DNA from: Cyclobacteriaceae bacterium
GTDB taxonomy: Bacteria; Bacteroidota; Bacteroidia; Cytophagales; Cyclobacteriaceae
NCBI GenBank assembly: GCA_009885605.1
Contig: VFKK01000078.1
Location: forward strand, 1-12,596
Length of the DNA stretch: 12,596 bases
Reading direction: 5' to 3'
Shown piece after piece: positions 1 to 6,591 of this stretch; within the stretch, counting starts at the first letter, position 1, and every line of letters begins with the position of its first letter. A model generated the notes under the pieces. It had not been told where the DNA came from. It did no database searches and saw only the letters and a program-made list of their open reading frames with translations. The translations under genes and the position numbers were made by a program.

Positions 1-351
1 TATCAAATCCCAGTTGTTGATACCATCGAGATGGGCCAGATAAAAATCAACAAACTTCTTCCTCTCTTAATCCTCTTTGAGTTTTTCATACTTATAAACC
101 AGCATCAGCAAAGCAGTCAATCTGATTTCATGAAAGGGATCTTTCAACATGCTTGAAAGTTCGGGCAGGGTGATTTCTCTGAAAAAATCTTTAGCGATAG
201 CACGCTGATCAGGGACAATGATTCCCATAAACAAGTCGCCTTCCCCATATTCTCCGGGGATTGCTTTGAAGTATTTTGGCAAAAAAGCAGCTTTTGCAGG
301 ATTGATTTTATCGGTCAAAGCAGCGCGGACTTGTTCGGCTGGAAGGCTCAT
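1..351 (-). pseudogene. DNA alkylation repair (AlkD-type) gene, N-terminal part, interrupted by in-frame TAA and cut by window edge
   Basis: The reading frame starts at the ATG at 351, only 4 nt after the stop of the upstream phosphorylase gene, so translation is probably coupled. The first 94 codons fit the AlkD-like HEAT-repeat DNA glycosylase family, which removes alkylated bases: a KYFKAIPGEYGEGD stretch, then GIIVPDQRAIAKDF, then HEIRLTALLMLVYKYEK. A TAA at 67-69 would end the protein there. Without any frame change, the codons after it (66 down to 1) read ERKKFVDFYLAHLDGINNWD, which is the expected continuation of the family, including the INNWDL motif. The gene therefore carries a point nonsense codon and not a natural end. 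The family is usually about 220-240 residues, so roughly the last half lies outside the window. It is either a recent pseudogene or a sequencing error. The family call is firm; loss of function is inferred. Confidence 0.82.
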
Positions 352-355
352 ATTT

Positions 356-1216
356 TCAGGCAAAAATTTCCAGCGCTTTTCGAATCAGGTTATCCACCGT
401 TTTATCAGCATTCTGATCAAACTGACCCAAAGGACGGTTTGCCACGATAGCATTCAGACTCAGCATCTGATGACCCAGCAATTCTCCCAGAGCGTAATAA
501 CCTGCGGTTTCCATCTCGAAGTTGGTAAGGCGATCACCTGACACTTCCAAAGCTGCAAGCCGGTCAATCATTTGGTCAATTCTTGGACGAAGTCTCACTT
601 CGCGGCCTTGAGGGCCGTAAAATCCCGGACAAGTCAGGGTTATTCCCTGTAAAAAATCATAAGGAAGTTTATCCAAAAGCTCCTGACCGGCCGGACTTTG
701 ATACGGCTGAAATGGCAAATCCAGCTTCGTCTGAACAGCTTTTGCAAGTTCTTGCGAGCTTGGTAATTCCGGATAAAACTGCATCAAGGTATCGAGGCCG
801 ATACCGACTTTCGAAGCCAGATGCGACCCAACCGGAATATCTTTCTGCATACTCCCTGAAGTACCGATCCGGATGATTTGGAGACTTTTCTTTTCGGATT
901 TGATGGTTCTTGTTTCCAAATTAACATTGACAAGAGCATCCAGTTCCGTCATCAGGATTTCGATGTTGTCAGTTCCCATTCCAGTACTCATAACTGTTAC
1001 TTGCCGATTTCCGATCCAGCCGGTATGGGTGATAAACTCACGCTTTTTCATCGTGAAATCTACCCGGTCAAAATATTTGGACACCATACCAACCCGATCC
1101 GGATCACCAACCGTGAAAACAAGTGAAGCCAGATTTTCTGGCTTCAAATACAAATGGTAAATGCTTCCGTCAGAATTCAGAATAAGTTCAGAGGCAGGAA
1201 TTTGTCGGCTCGCCAT
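356..1216 (-). CDS. Nucleoside phosphorylase (uridine phosphorylase-like, PNP/UDP family)
   Basis: The product is 286 residues and belongs to the PNP/UDP phosphorylase family, which splits nucleosides with phosphate into base and pentose-1-phosphate in cytoplasmic salvage. Family marks seen: SELILNSDGSIYHL at 9-22, the phosphate-loop motif GDPDRV at 37-42, STGMGTDNIEI at 78-88, RIGTSGSM at 116-123, and NFEMETAGY at 232-240, where the glutamate normally contacts the ribose. Length matches Bacteroidota homologues. I chose the ATG at 1216 because family similarity begins within a few residues of it. A longer reading frame reaches 1420, but its extra 68 residues lie inside trhO in another frame and look random. 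The gene thus overlaps the 3' end of trhO by 29 nt and is followed within 4 nt by the AlkD-type gene, suggesting one transcript. Uridine is the likeliest substrate, but specificity cannot be fixed by eye. Confidence 0.9.
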   Translation of the reverse strand: MASRQIPASELILNSDGSIYHLYLKPENLASLVFTVGDPDRVGMVSKYFDRVDFTMKKREFITHTGWIGNRQVTVMSTGMGTDNIEILMTELDALVNVNLETRTIKSEKKSLQIIRIGTSGSMQKDIPVGSHLASKVGIGLDTLMQFYPELPSSQELAKAVQTKLDLPFQPYQSPAGQELLDKLPYDFLQGITLTCPGFYGPQGREVRLRPRIDQMIDRLAALEVSGDRLTNFEMETAGYYALGELLGHQMLSLNAIVANRPLGQFDQNADKTVDNLIRKALEIFA

Positions 1217-2189
1217 GTAGTTTTTGAATTTGCTCCTTGTTTGGCATACGGTGAAGTCCCTTGTAAGGATTGTATCCGTTCGTATTTTTCTGGTAATAGC
1301 CAGTTCCGTCGTATGAACGTTTTTCAGGATTTTCCTTGCACTCCGCAGAGCAGGCTCCATCCATTTCCCATCCACAATTTTCGCAGATCGCCAAGTGGGC
1401 GTTACAAGTTGGGTTTGCACAGTTGACCATTCGATCCGAATTCGTCCCGCAGACGTGACAAGTTGAGATCACCGTTGGATTCACGGTATTCACCTGCACA
1501 GCGATTCGATTGTCAAATACGTAACATTTTCCTTCGAAATCTTCTCCTCCGGCTTCCATTCCGTACTTGATGATTCCTCCATGAAGCTGATACACATCTT
1601 CGAAACCTTGCTCCAAGAGGAATGCTGATGCTTTTTCGCATTTGATTCCACCGGTGCAATAGGTAAGCACTTTCTTATTTTTGAGATGCTCGAGTTCTTT
1701 TACTTTCTCCGGAAAATCACGGAAGTTGTCGATGTCGAGTGTGATTGCATTTTTGAATCTTCCCAACTCGTGCTCATAATTGGATCGAACATCGAGGATG
1801 ACCACATCTTCCTGATCTTTCAACGCTTTGAATTCTTCGGGTGCAAGATGCTTCCCGGTTTTCACATTTGGGTCCAAATGGCGGAGAGAGCTATGCACGA
1901 TTTCCGGCTTGTAGCGGACGTGAATCTTGGTAAAGGCATGCTTATCGAACGAGTCGATCTTGAATTCCGTCTTTGCAAATCGGGGATCGGCCTGAATATA
2001 AGCCATGTACTTTTCGCAGTCTTCAACCAATCCTGAGACGGTACCATTCAGACCTTCGTCCGAAATGATGATGCGGCCTCGGATTTTGTTTTCGACGCAG
2101 AACAGGTGATGTTCTTCTCTGTATACCTCCGGGTTGTCGATGTCGGCATAGCAGTAGTAAAGCAGGATGCCGTAATTGTTGTTTTCCAT
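1188..2189 (-). CDS. trhO: tRNA uridine(34) hydroxylase TrhO (YceA-type rhodanese protein)
   Basis: The 333-residue product matches TrhO/YceA, a rhodanese-fold enzyme that hydroxylates uridine 34 of certain tRNAs to 5-hydroxyuridine using oxygen. The N-terminal acylphosphatase-like part (about 5-100) carries YREEHHLFC and GRIIISDEGLNGTVSG. The rhodanese domain (about 115-220) carries the active-site loop YCTGGIKCEKASAFL with Cys178 and Cys184. A Cys-rich tail (CHVC at 244-247, then Cys at 257, 262, 269, 272, 280 and 284) resembles a zinc-binding end and is followed by the family's typical YDGTGYYQKNTNGYNPYKGL. I start it at the ATG at 2189 (MENNNYGILLYYCY), where family similarity begins; a frame extension to 2267 is translated repeat DNA. 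A small inverted repeat, CCCTG (2198-2202) and CAGGG (2209-2213), sits just upstream. It is followed by the overlapping phosphorylase gene. Confidence 0.93.
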   Translation of the reverse strand: MENNNYGILLYYCYADIDNPEVYREEHHLFCVENKIRGRIIISDEGLNGTVSGLVEDCEKYMAYIQADPRFAKTEFKIDSFDKHAFTKIHVRYKPEIVHSSLRHLDPNVKTGKHLAPEEFKALKDQEDVVILDVRSNYEHELGRFKNAITLDIDNFRDFPEKVKELEHLKNKKVLTYCTGGIKCEKASAFLLEQGFEDVYQLHGGIIKYGMEAGGEDFEGKCYVFDNRIAVQVNTVNPTVISTCHVCGTNSDRMVNCANPTCNAHLAICENCGWEMDGACSAECKENPEKRSYDGTGYYQKNTNGYNPYKGLHRMPNKEQIQKLHGEPTNSCL

Positions 2190-2216
2190 AACGATAGCCC
2201 TGTTTCGGCAGGGTGT

Positions 2217-2360
2217 CAGAGATTTCAGATTTATGATTTCGGATGTCGGATTTTGCTCCTTCGACATTCGATGTTGGTTGCTTGACGACCGATGTGGGAT
2301 GCTACTTCGACATTCGATGTTCAGTATTCGATGTTCGTTATTATTTCTGATTTCAGCTTT
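2217..2360. repeat. Degenerate short-repeat tract between neuD-like gene and trhO
   Basis: This intergenic stretch is built from loose, tandem-like units. TTCGACATTCGATGTT occurs exactly at 2260-2275 and again at 2306-2321, with a further partial copy (ATTCGATGTTCG) near 2327-2338. The flanks are made of GATTTCAG/TTCTGATTTC units (2221-2240 and 2345-2360). The 20 bases at 2221-2240 agree with 6701-6720 elsewhere in the window at 18 of 20 positions. Similar low-complexity tracts are, from memory, common between genes in this branch of the Bacteroidota; their function is unknown. Read on the minus strand, part of the tract produces a spurious N-terminal extension of trhO. Confidence 0.75.
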
Positions 2361-2368
2361 CTGAATTC

Positions 2369-3004
2369 TTATTTCACTTTCACCGCCGGGTTGCCAAAAA
2401 CTGTTTCCCCATTTCCAACGGAAGAAATAACCACGGAACCTGCACCGATTCGGGCATTTTTACCAACAGTTACTCCGGAAACGATCGTCACTCCGGAACC
2501 GATAAAAGCTCCTTCTCCGATCGTAGCTTCTGAGTTGATAATGGTACCAGCACCAACTTGAACAAAGTCTCCCAACTTGGCCAGGTGATCTATGATTGAA
2601 CCGCTGTGTAAAATACAATGACTTCCAATCACAGCCCCAGCACCAATTGTCGCTTGCGCATTTATAAAATTTCCATGACCGATTCCTGCATCTGTTGAAA
2701 CATAAGCTGTTTGATGGATCGCGTTTACCGGCTGCACTTTGCGGATTTCGAGGAGCATCTCAACCAAAAACTTACGGTATTTGGTATCGTCTACCGCTAC
2801 GAAAGCTTCGCATTTATGGCCGATAAGCTTCAGGAATCCTTCATCTTCGGTTTTTCCCAATACTGTTACGGTATTGATCTCCGTCCCATGGAGTTTTTCA
2901 TCTTCGTCCAGAAAACCGTAGACGATGACTCTGTTGCTGTTAAAGATTTCGAGAGCGGGATGGGCGATGCCTTTGGCTCCCAAAATGATTACTGGTTTTT
3001 CCAT
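2369..3004 (-). CDS. NeuD/PglD-family sugar O/N-acyltransferase (left-handed beta-helix)
   Basis: The 211-residue product matches the NeuD/PglD family of acyltransferases, which acetylate nucleotide-linked or polymer sugars in the cytoplasm using acetyl-CoA. Residues 1-95 form a Rossmann-like PglD_N domain (VIILGAKGIAHPALEIF at 5-21, then YGFLDEDEKLHG). Residues about 97-211 are hexapeptide repeats ([IV]G-x4 units: IGHGNF, IGAGAV, IGEGAF, VGKNAR, IGAGSV). The segment HSGSIIDHLAKLGDFVQVGAG aligns in pattern with PglD, making His140 the probable catalytic base. It ends in the usual GNPAVKVK. The ATG at 3004 is chosen over an upstream in-frame TTG at 3028, which would lie in the promoter. It has its own promoter and stands next to no sugar-biosynthesis genes here, so its substrate is unknown; surface-glycan sugar acetylation is an inference. 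Confidence 0.87.
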   Translation of the reverse strand: MEKPVIILGAKGIAHPALEIFNSNRVIVYGFLDEDEKLHGTEINTVTVLGKTEDEGFLKLIGHKCEAFVAVDDTKYRKFLVEMLLEIRKVQPVNAIHQTAYVSTDAGIGHGNFINAQATIGAGAVIGSHCILHSGSIIDHLAKLGDFVQVGAGTIINSEATIGEGAFIGSGVTIVSGVTVGKNARIGAGSVVISSVGNGETVFGNPAVKVK

Positions 3005-3025
3005 GAGTTGATGTAATTCGGAGGG

Positions 3026-3057
3026 CAAAAATACGCGAATTCGTTCGCTTACACAAA
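3026..3057 (-). promoter_or_regulatory. Bacteroidota-type promoter for the NeuD-like gene
   Basis: Reading the minus strand, TTTG (3057-3054) is followed after 20 bp by TATTTTTG (3033-3026). This is an exact fit to the Bacteroidota primary sigma consensus TTTG-N19/20-TAnnTTTG. The -7 box lies 21 nt upstream of the ATG at 3004, and the -33 box lies 2 nt past the DUF2851 stop codon. The spacer contains a 5-bp inverted repeat (GCGAA-N4-TTCGC). Confidence 0.7.
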
Positions 3058-3059
3058 AA

Positions 3060-4355
3060 TCATTTGCTTTCCGATTTGATCAGGCTCTGAGCGATCTTGC
3101 ATTGAAGGCATTTTTTGGGTTGGCAATAATTCTTGTACAAGCCAATCATTCCCTGCGAATCAAACCCATTTTGGACGGGCCACCCACTCTCCAAAAACCT
3201 CCTGATGATGTAATTATTTTCCGCAGGAATCTCCTGAAGCAAGTCAAAACATCGCTCCTGCCACTCTCGCTGTTCAAAATATCTGCCGTAGGCAAACCAA
3301 AGCGGGATGACAAAATTGAGTATCAACAACTCCAAAACCGTCCCTGAAATACCTTTTGAGGCTTGTTTTTCGGATGGCTTGCCAAAGTTGAAATGATACT
3401 GCCAGTAATCTCCGGGCTTCACCTGAAGCAGTTTTTTGAAAGCGGAGAAATCTCTCGAATCTTCCATCACCGCCTGAAACAAACCGGGAGGATTGGATAA
3501 AATCGAAGCAAGTTGGGCGATCCTGAGGGAGGGGAAATTACTCGGGCGAACTCCCATAAAAGTCCAATGCTGCCGTAGGAGGGGCGATTCCCAACCGTAT
3601 TTTTTCTGATAAAAATCATACTCCTTAATCAGGTGCTGCACGTAAGGCTCATCAGATTCGGCGGGAAGCAAACCAGCCTGACCCAAAAGAATGGCTTCGA
3701 GTGCAGGAAGTTGATTTCTATGCTTTTGAAGGATTTTATAAGGAACCTTTACTGCCAATTCCGCCATCGGTTGACTATTGGTTTTGAATCCAAAACAGGT
3801 AAAAAGCCAACGATAAGCCGTTTCTTCCCAGTCGCCTTTTGTCTGAGTCAAGATATCCAGAATCAACCCTGATTTCTCCTGAAGCCGCTCAACCAGCGAT
3901 TTCTCCAAAGCTGAAAATCGGATGATCTCAGGCACAGACTTCAGCGCATGTGCACAAGGTAAATCAGCTTTATAGTCCAGCAATTGCTCATAATTCCTCC
4001 AGATATGCAGATAAATTTTCCCTTTGAGCTCGAGAGTCGGCAAAGGCGTACCATCATTTCGCAGAACTTCCTTGTCGTTTTCCCAGACCACATGAAGAAC
4101 GACAGAATTGTAAGCCGGATCTCCGCCATGCGCATGCTGTTTCCATTCGCTGGCCAGTTTATGAACTTCCACGTGTCCGTGAAGGGTAATTCCGTCGAGG
4201 ATGATGATGGAATCCCGAAAGTCCGGCCCTTCGCTTAGATTGTGAAATCCCACTTGGATGATATCTAAATTCTGTCCGTCGCAAGTGCGGAGGTTTTTCT
4301 TGTCGAAGTATTGATACTTCCAGACGAGTTGTAAAAAGTCTTCTCTGAAATTCAT
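3060..4355 (-). CDS. DUF2851 family protein, function unknown
   Basis: The 431-residue product fits DUF2851, a family of unknown role found mainly in Bacteroidota. The start MNFREDFLQLVWKYQYFD is typical. The conserved core follows: NLSEGPDFRDS at 39-49, the histidine-rich GHVEVHKLASEW at 60-71, HAHGGDPAYN at 74-83, and VVLHVVWEND at 85-94. The rest is mostly alpha-helical with many aromatic residues. It ends with the family's Cys cluster C411-x4-C416-x2-C419. No signal peptide or membrane segment is evident, so it is probably cytoplasmic. I start at the ATG at 4355; a longer frame to 4433 adds a non-family, Asn/Phe-rich stretch. A weak promoter-like pair, GTTG (4434-4431) and TATAATTTG (4415-4407), lies upstream but its spacing is short. 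The gene is divergent from the small gene at 4437. The acidic/His motifs could be a metal site, but that is speculation. Confidence 0.88.
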   Translation of the reverse strand: MNFREDFLQLVWKYQYFDKKNLRTCDGQNLDIIQVGFHNLSEGPDFRDSIIILDGITLHGHVEVHKLASEWKQHAHGGDPAYNSVVLHVVWENDKEVLRNDGTPLPTLELKGKIYLHIWRNYEQLLDYKADLPCAHALKSVPEIIRFSALEKSLVERLQEKSGLILDILTQTKGDWEETAYRWLFTCFGFKTNSQPMAELAVKVPYKILQKHRNQLPALEAILLGQAGLLPAESDEPYVQHLIKEYDFYQKKYGWESPLLRQHWTFMGVRPSNFPSLRIAQLASILSNPPGLFQAVMEDSRDFSAFKKLLQVKPGDYWQYHFNFGKPSEKQASKGISGTVLELLILNFVIPLWFAYGRYFEQREWQERCFDLLQEIPAENNYIIRRFLESGWPVQNGFDSQGMIGLYKNYCQPKKCLQCKIAQSLIKSESK

Positions 4356-4436
4356 AAAAATATTACCTAAAAGTTTATTGAATTTAAAGAACCGGATTCT
4401 AAAATTCAAATTATAACTTGGGTGAAAATTCAACCC

Positions 4437-4739
4437 ATGAAATCACTCAATCCGCAAATCCAAAAGGAGTTAGATAATCTCGAACCGCTTGAACTTAAGA
4501 TCAATGGGATTTTGATCGATTGGGATCCTGTCGGAGTAAAAAGTATGGAAGGCTTTGAGGACAGCGTCTACCTGGAATACTTGAAATACATCTCTGAAAT
4601 AAAAAGATACCTGGAAAACGGTTGGGATCTGAGCGAATTGATTGACGATCTGGAGGAAAATCGAATCGGTTATTTGAACTCTCCAGCAGAAAAGCGGGAA
4701 GAGGTAGTGAAGGCGTTGTTGGGATTGGTGAAGGCTTAA
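4437..4739 (+). CDS. Small acidic hypothetical protein (100 aa), resembles DUF1871-type proteins
   Basis: This 100-residue protein is soluble-looking, acidic and probably mostly helical, with no signal peptide or membrane segment. Residues about 22-70 have the pattern INGILIDWDPVGV, then DSVYLEYLKYISEIKRYLENGWDLSEL, then an acidic helix (DDLEENRIGY). The WDP-x-G motif and the following helices recall DUF1871-like small proteins seen in Firmicutes, and more loosely some toxin-immunity-like proteins; this is a resemblance, not an assignment. I favour the ATG at 4437 over an in-frame GTG at 4422. It is divergent from the DUF2851 gene (81 bp between starts) and converges on pyrF. Lack of overlap with another gene, codon use like its neighbours, and a distinct protein pattern support it as a real gene. 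I do not know its function. Confidence 0.7.
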   Translation: MKSLNPQIQKELDNLEPLELKINGILIDWDPVGVKSMEGFEDSVYLEYLKYISEIKRYLENGWDLSELIDDLEENRIGYLNSPAEKREEVVKALLGLVKA

Positions 4740-4755
4740 AAAAATTAATTTAATA

Positions 4756-4786
4756 GACCTTCGCGGTTTTGAAAACCTCTAAGGTC
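4756..4786. repeat. 31-bp near-perfect palindrome between convergent genes (terminator- or REP-like)
   Basis: The arms GACCTTCGCGGTTTT (4756-4770) and AAAACCTCTAAGGTC (4772-4786) match at 13 of 15 positions around a central G. It lies 17 nt after the stop of the small gene and covers two bases of the pyrF stop codon (4785-4787), so it sits exactly between two converging genes. It has no long T run, so a classical intrinsic terminator is possible but not certain. The core GGTTTTnAAAACC resembles palindromes that I recall as being repeated between genes in many Bacteroidota genomes. Confidence 0.75.
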
Positions 4787-5612
4787 ATCTGTTGCCCCAC
4801 AAATATTTCTCCAGTAAGCCCTTCATCTCCTCTTGCAGGATCTGAGCTTCTTTTCTGGCTACTTGCGCAAAATCTTTTCCGGAGGAAGCATACATAATCC
4901 CGCGACTGGAATTGACAAGAAGGCCACAAGTGGAATTCATCCCGAATTTGGCGACATCTGCCAGATTTCCACCCTGAGCGCCAACTCCCGGCACCAAAAA
5001 GAAATGCTCCGGAGCCAACTTGCGGACTTCTCCGATGAGTTCACCTCGCGTAGCACCCACGACGTACATGAGGTTTTCAGGGCTTCCCCATTCCTGACTT
5101 TTCTCCAAAACCGATTGATAAAGCGGTTTGCCTGCTTCGTCTTTGATCAACTGAAAGTCAGAAGAACCTGCATTAGAAGTTAATGCCAGCAAAATCACCC
5201 ATTTGTTTTCAAACTCCAAAAAGGGCGAAACGCTGTCCTTGCCCATATATGGCGCTACGGTGATCGAGTCAAAATCCATGGTTTCAAAAAATGCCTTTGC
5301 ATACAGACTTGAAGTATTTCCAATATCCCCGCGCTTGGCGTCTGCGATGCTGAAAATATCTTTTGGGAACACATCCAGAACTTTCTGCAAGCTTTCCCAT
5401 CCCTTCGGCCCAAGTGCCTCGAAGAATGCAATGTTGGGCTTGTAAGCCACAGCAAAATCAGCTGTTTCTTCTATGATTTGTCTGCAAAAACTAAAAATCG
5501 GATCAGGTTCTGATTTCAAATGAGACGGAATCTTTGCCAGATCGGGATCCAAACCCACGCATAAGAAGGATGATTTTTTCTGGATCTGGAAGAAAAGTTC
5601 GGCTCGGGTCAT
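4785..5612 (-). CDS. pyrF: Orotidine 5'-phosphate decarboxylase (type 2, long form)
   Basis: This is the last enzyme of de novo UMP synthesis, converting OMP to UMP plus CO2 in the cytoplasm. The 275-residue product carries FLCVGLDPDLAKIP (16-29) for substrate binding and the catalytic tetrad motif DAKRGDIG at 91-98 (Asp91, Lys93, Asp96). VAPYMGKDSV follows, then the phosphate-binding end FFLVPGVGAQGG and the late NSSRGIMYA. Length and motifs fit the long-form (type 2) enzymes found in Bacteroidota, Actinobacteria and Myxococcus, not the short E. coli type. The ATG at 5612 is the natural start. A TACCTTTG box 19 nt upstream suggests its own promoter, even though it lies 41 nt downstream of the flippase-like gene. 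The stop codon overlaps the palindrome at 4756-4786. Confidence 0.96.
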   Translation of the reverse strand: MTRAELFFQIQKKSSFLCVGLDPDLAKIPSHLKSEPDPIFSFCRQIIEETADFAVAYKPNIAFFEALGPKGWESLQKVLDVFPKDIFSIADAKRGDIGNTSSLYAKAFFETMDFDSITVAPYMGKDSVSPFLEFENKWVILLALTSNAGSSDFQLIKDEAGKPLYQSVLEKSQEWGSPENLMYVVGATRGELIGEVRKLAPEHFFLVPGVGAQGGNLADVAKFGMNSTCGLLVNSSRGIMYASSGKDFAQVARKEAQILQEEMKGLLEKYLWGNR

Positions 5613-5631
5613 AGGATTTCTTTTCGTTAAG

Positions 5632-5639
5632 CAAAGGTA
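5632..5639 (-). promoter_or_regulatory. Probable -7 promoter box upstream of pyrF
   Basis: On the minus strand the sequence TACCTTTG fits the Bacteroidota -7 consensus TAnnTTTG exactly and lies 19 nt before the pyrF ATG. A good -33 TTTG at the right distance is not evident, so only the -7 element is claimed. Confidence 0.5.
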
Positions 5640-5653
5640 GGCAAAACAGATTT

Positions 5654-6523
5654 TTAAACTGCCCTAAATTCAACTTTGACAAACACTCCAACCAAAGAAA
5701 TCACTGCGGAAATCAAAAAGAAAATTAAGCTAAACGCCACTGCAGTAGCTTCGTCAATCCCGGCATACGTATGTGCATAGACGAAAACGAGTTCGCGAGC
5801 GCCAACTCCTCCGATTGTCAATGGCAACACGGCCACGATCGAGGAAAGCAGAAATAAGAGTTGATATGCCAGGATGTTTTCCGTGACACCAAGAGATTGA
5901 AGGATAAACCAGGCGCAGATTAATTGAGCAATCTGACCTGCCATCGACCAGGCATTTGCCAGCCAGAATGAGGGCAGAAAATCTTTAAAAAAGATTTTCT
6001 GTACAAGCCAAAAGGCAGGTAAGGTTAGTAACAATCCGGCAACCATCAACCCATTCCGCAGGTCTCCTTCCAAAAATTCCACCTTAATATCCACCATGAG
6101 GAACAGTCCAAACAATAAAAAAACGATTGCAACCAAACCTCCTAACCGATCCAAAAGTGCTGATTGGATCAGATATTTCACCGGCGTCTTGAACTGTTTA
6201 TTCAGCAAATAGACCTTGTATCCATCGCCTCCGATTCCTCCGGGAAGGAAAAGATTGTAAAACATCCCGACGAGGTAAAGTCGAAAATTCAGCTTTTCGC
6301 TGATCTGCAAACCGATATTTCTGAAGTAAAGATTGAGTCGCAAGGCTGTAAAAACTTTGCTCAGGACAAAAATCAGAACCGCCGGAATCAGCCATAACCA
6401 CTGGATGGTCTTTGTGATTTCCCAGAGTTGAACCGTGTCAATTTTCCTAAAAACCAAGTACAGGGCCAATCCGGTCAGCAAAAGTTTCAGGACTGTTTTG
6501 AGTTGGTTTTTATATCGGTTCAA
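5654..6523 (-). CDS. Flippase-like UPF0104 / lysylphosphatidylglycerol synthase transmembrane-domain protein
   Basis: The 289-residue product is an inner-membrane protein with about seven or eight hydrophobic helices (for example 11-25, 42-60, 82-95, 128-145, 158-174, 195-211, 219-236, 262-285). It carries the hallmarks of the UPF0104/LPG-synthase-TM (AglD-tail) family: PGGIGGDGYKVYLL at 94-107, DRLGGL at 125-130 and PLTIGGVGAREL at 234-245. The family includes the membrane halves of MprF and archaeal AglD and is linked to lipid flipping or lipid-linked sugar handling; the exact activity here is unknown. No ATG is available near the family's N-terminus. The frame opens with TTG at 6523 after an in-frame TAG at 6542-6544, so a TTG start is the best choice. 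It follows the GT2 gene on the same strand, the order that is fused in AglD. Confidence 0.87.
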   Translation of the reverse strand: MNRYKNQLKTVLKLLLTGLALYLVFRKIDTVQLWEITKTIQWLWLIPAVLIFVLSKVFTALRLNLYFRNIGLQISEKLNFRLYLVGMFYNLFLPGGIGGDGYKVYLLNKQFKTPVKYLIQSALLDRLGGLVAIVFLLFGLFLMVDIKVEFLEGDLRNGLMVAGLLLTLPAFWLVQKIFFKDFLPSFWLANAWSMAGQIAQLICAWFILQSLGVTENILAYQLLFLLSSIVAVLPLTIGGVGARELVFVYAHTYAGIDEATAVAFSLIFFLISAVISLVGVFVKVEFRAV

Positions 6524-6591
6524 GGTTGGCTTTGTAAGTTTCTATTTCATTAATGCTCCCAAAGAAGCAGCATTATACGCGGGCATTTTAG

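Noticed and set aside
1217..1420. N-terminal extension of the nucleoside phosphorylase frame by 68 residues
   Set aside because: It lies within the Cys-rich end of trhO in another frame, has no family similarity, and phosphorylase homologues begin near 1216.
2190..2267. N-terminal extension of trhO beginning MSKEQNPTSE
   Set aside because: The codons are the repeat tract and a small hairpin region; family similarity begins only at MENNNYGILLYYCY.
4356..4436. Strong divergent promoters between the DUF2851 gene and the small gene
   Set aside because: Only near-matches to TAnnTTTG with poor spacing are visible, so no promoter feature was entered here.
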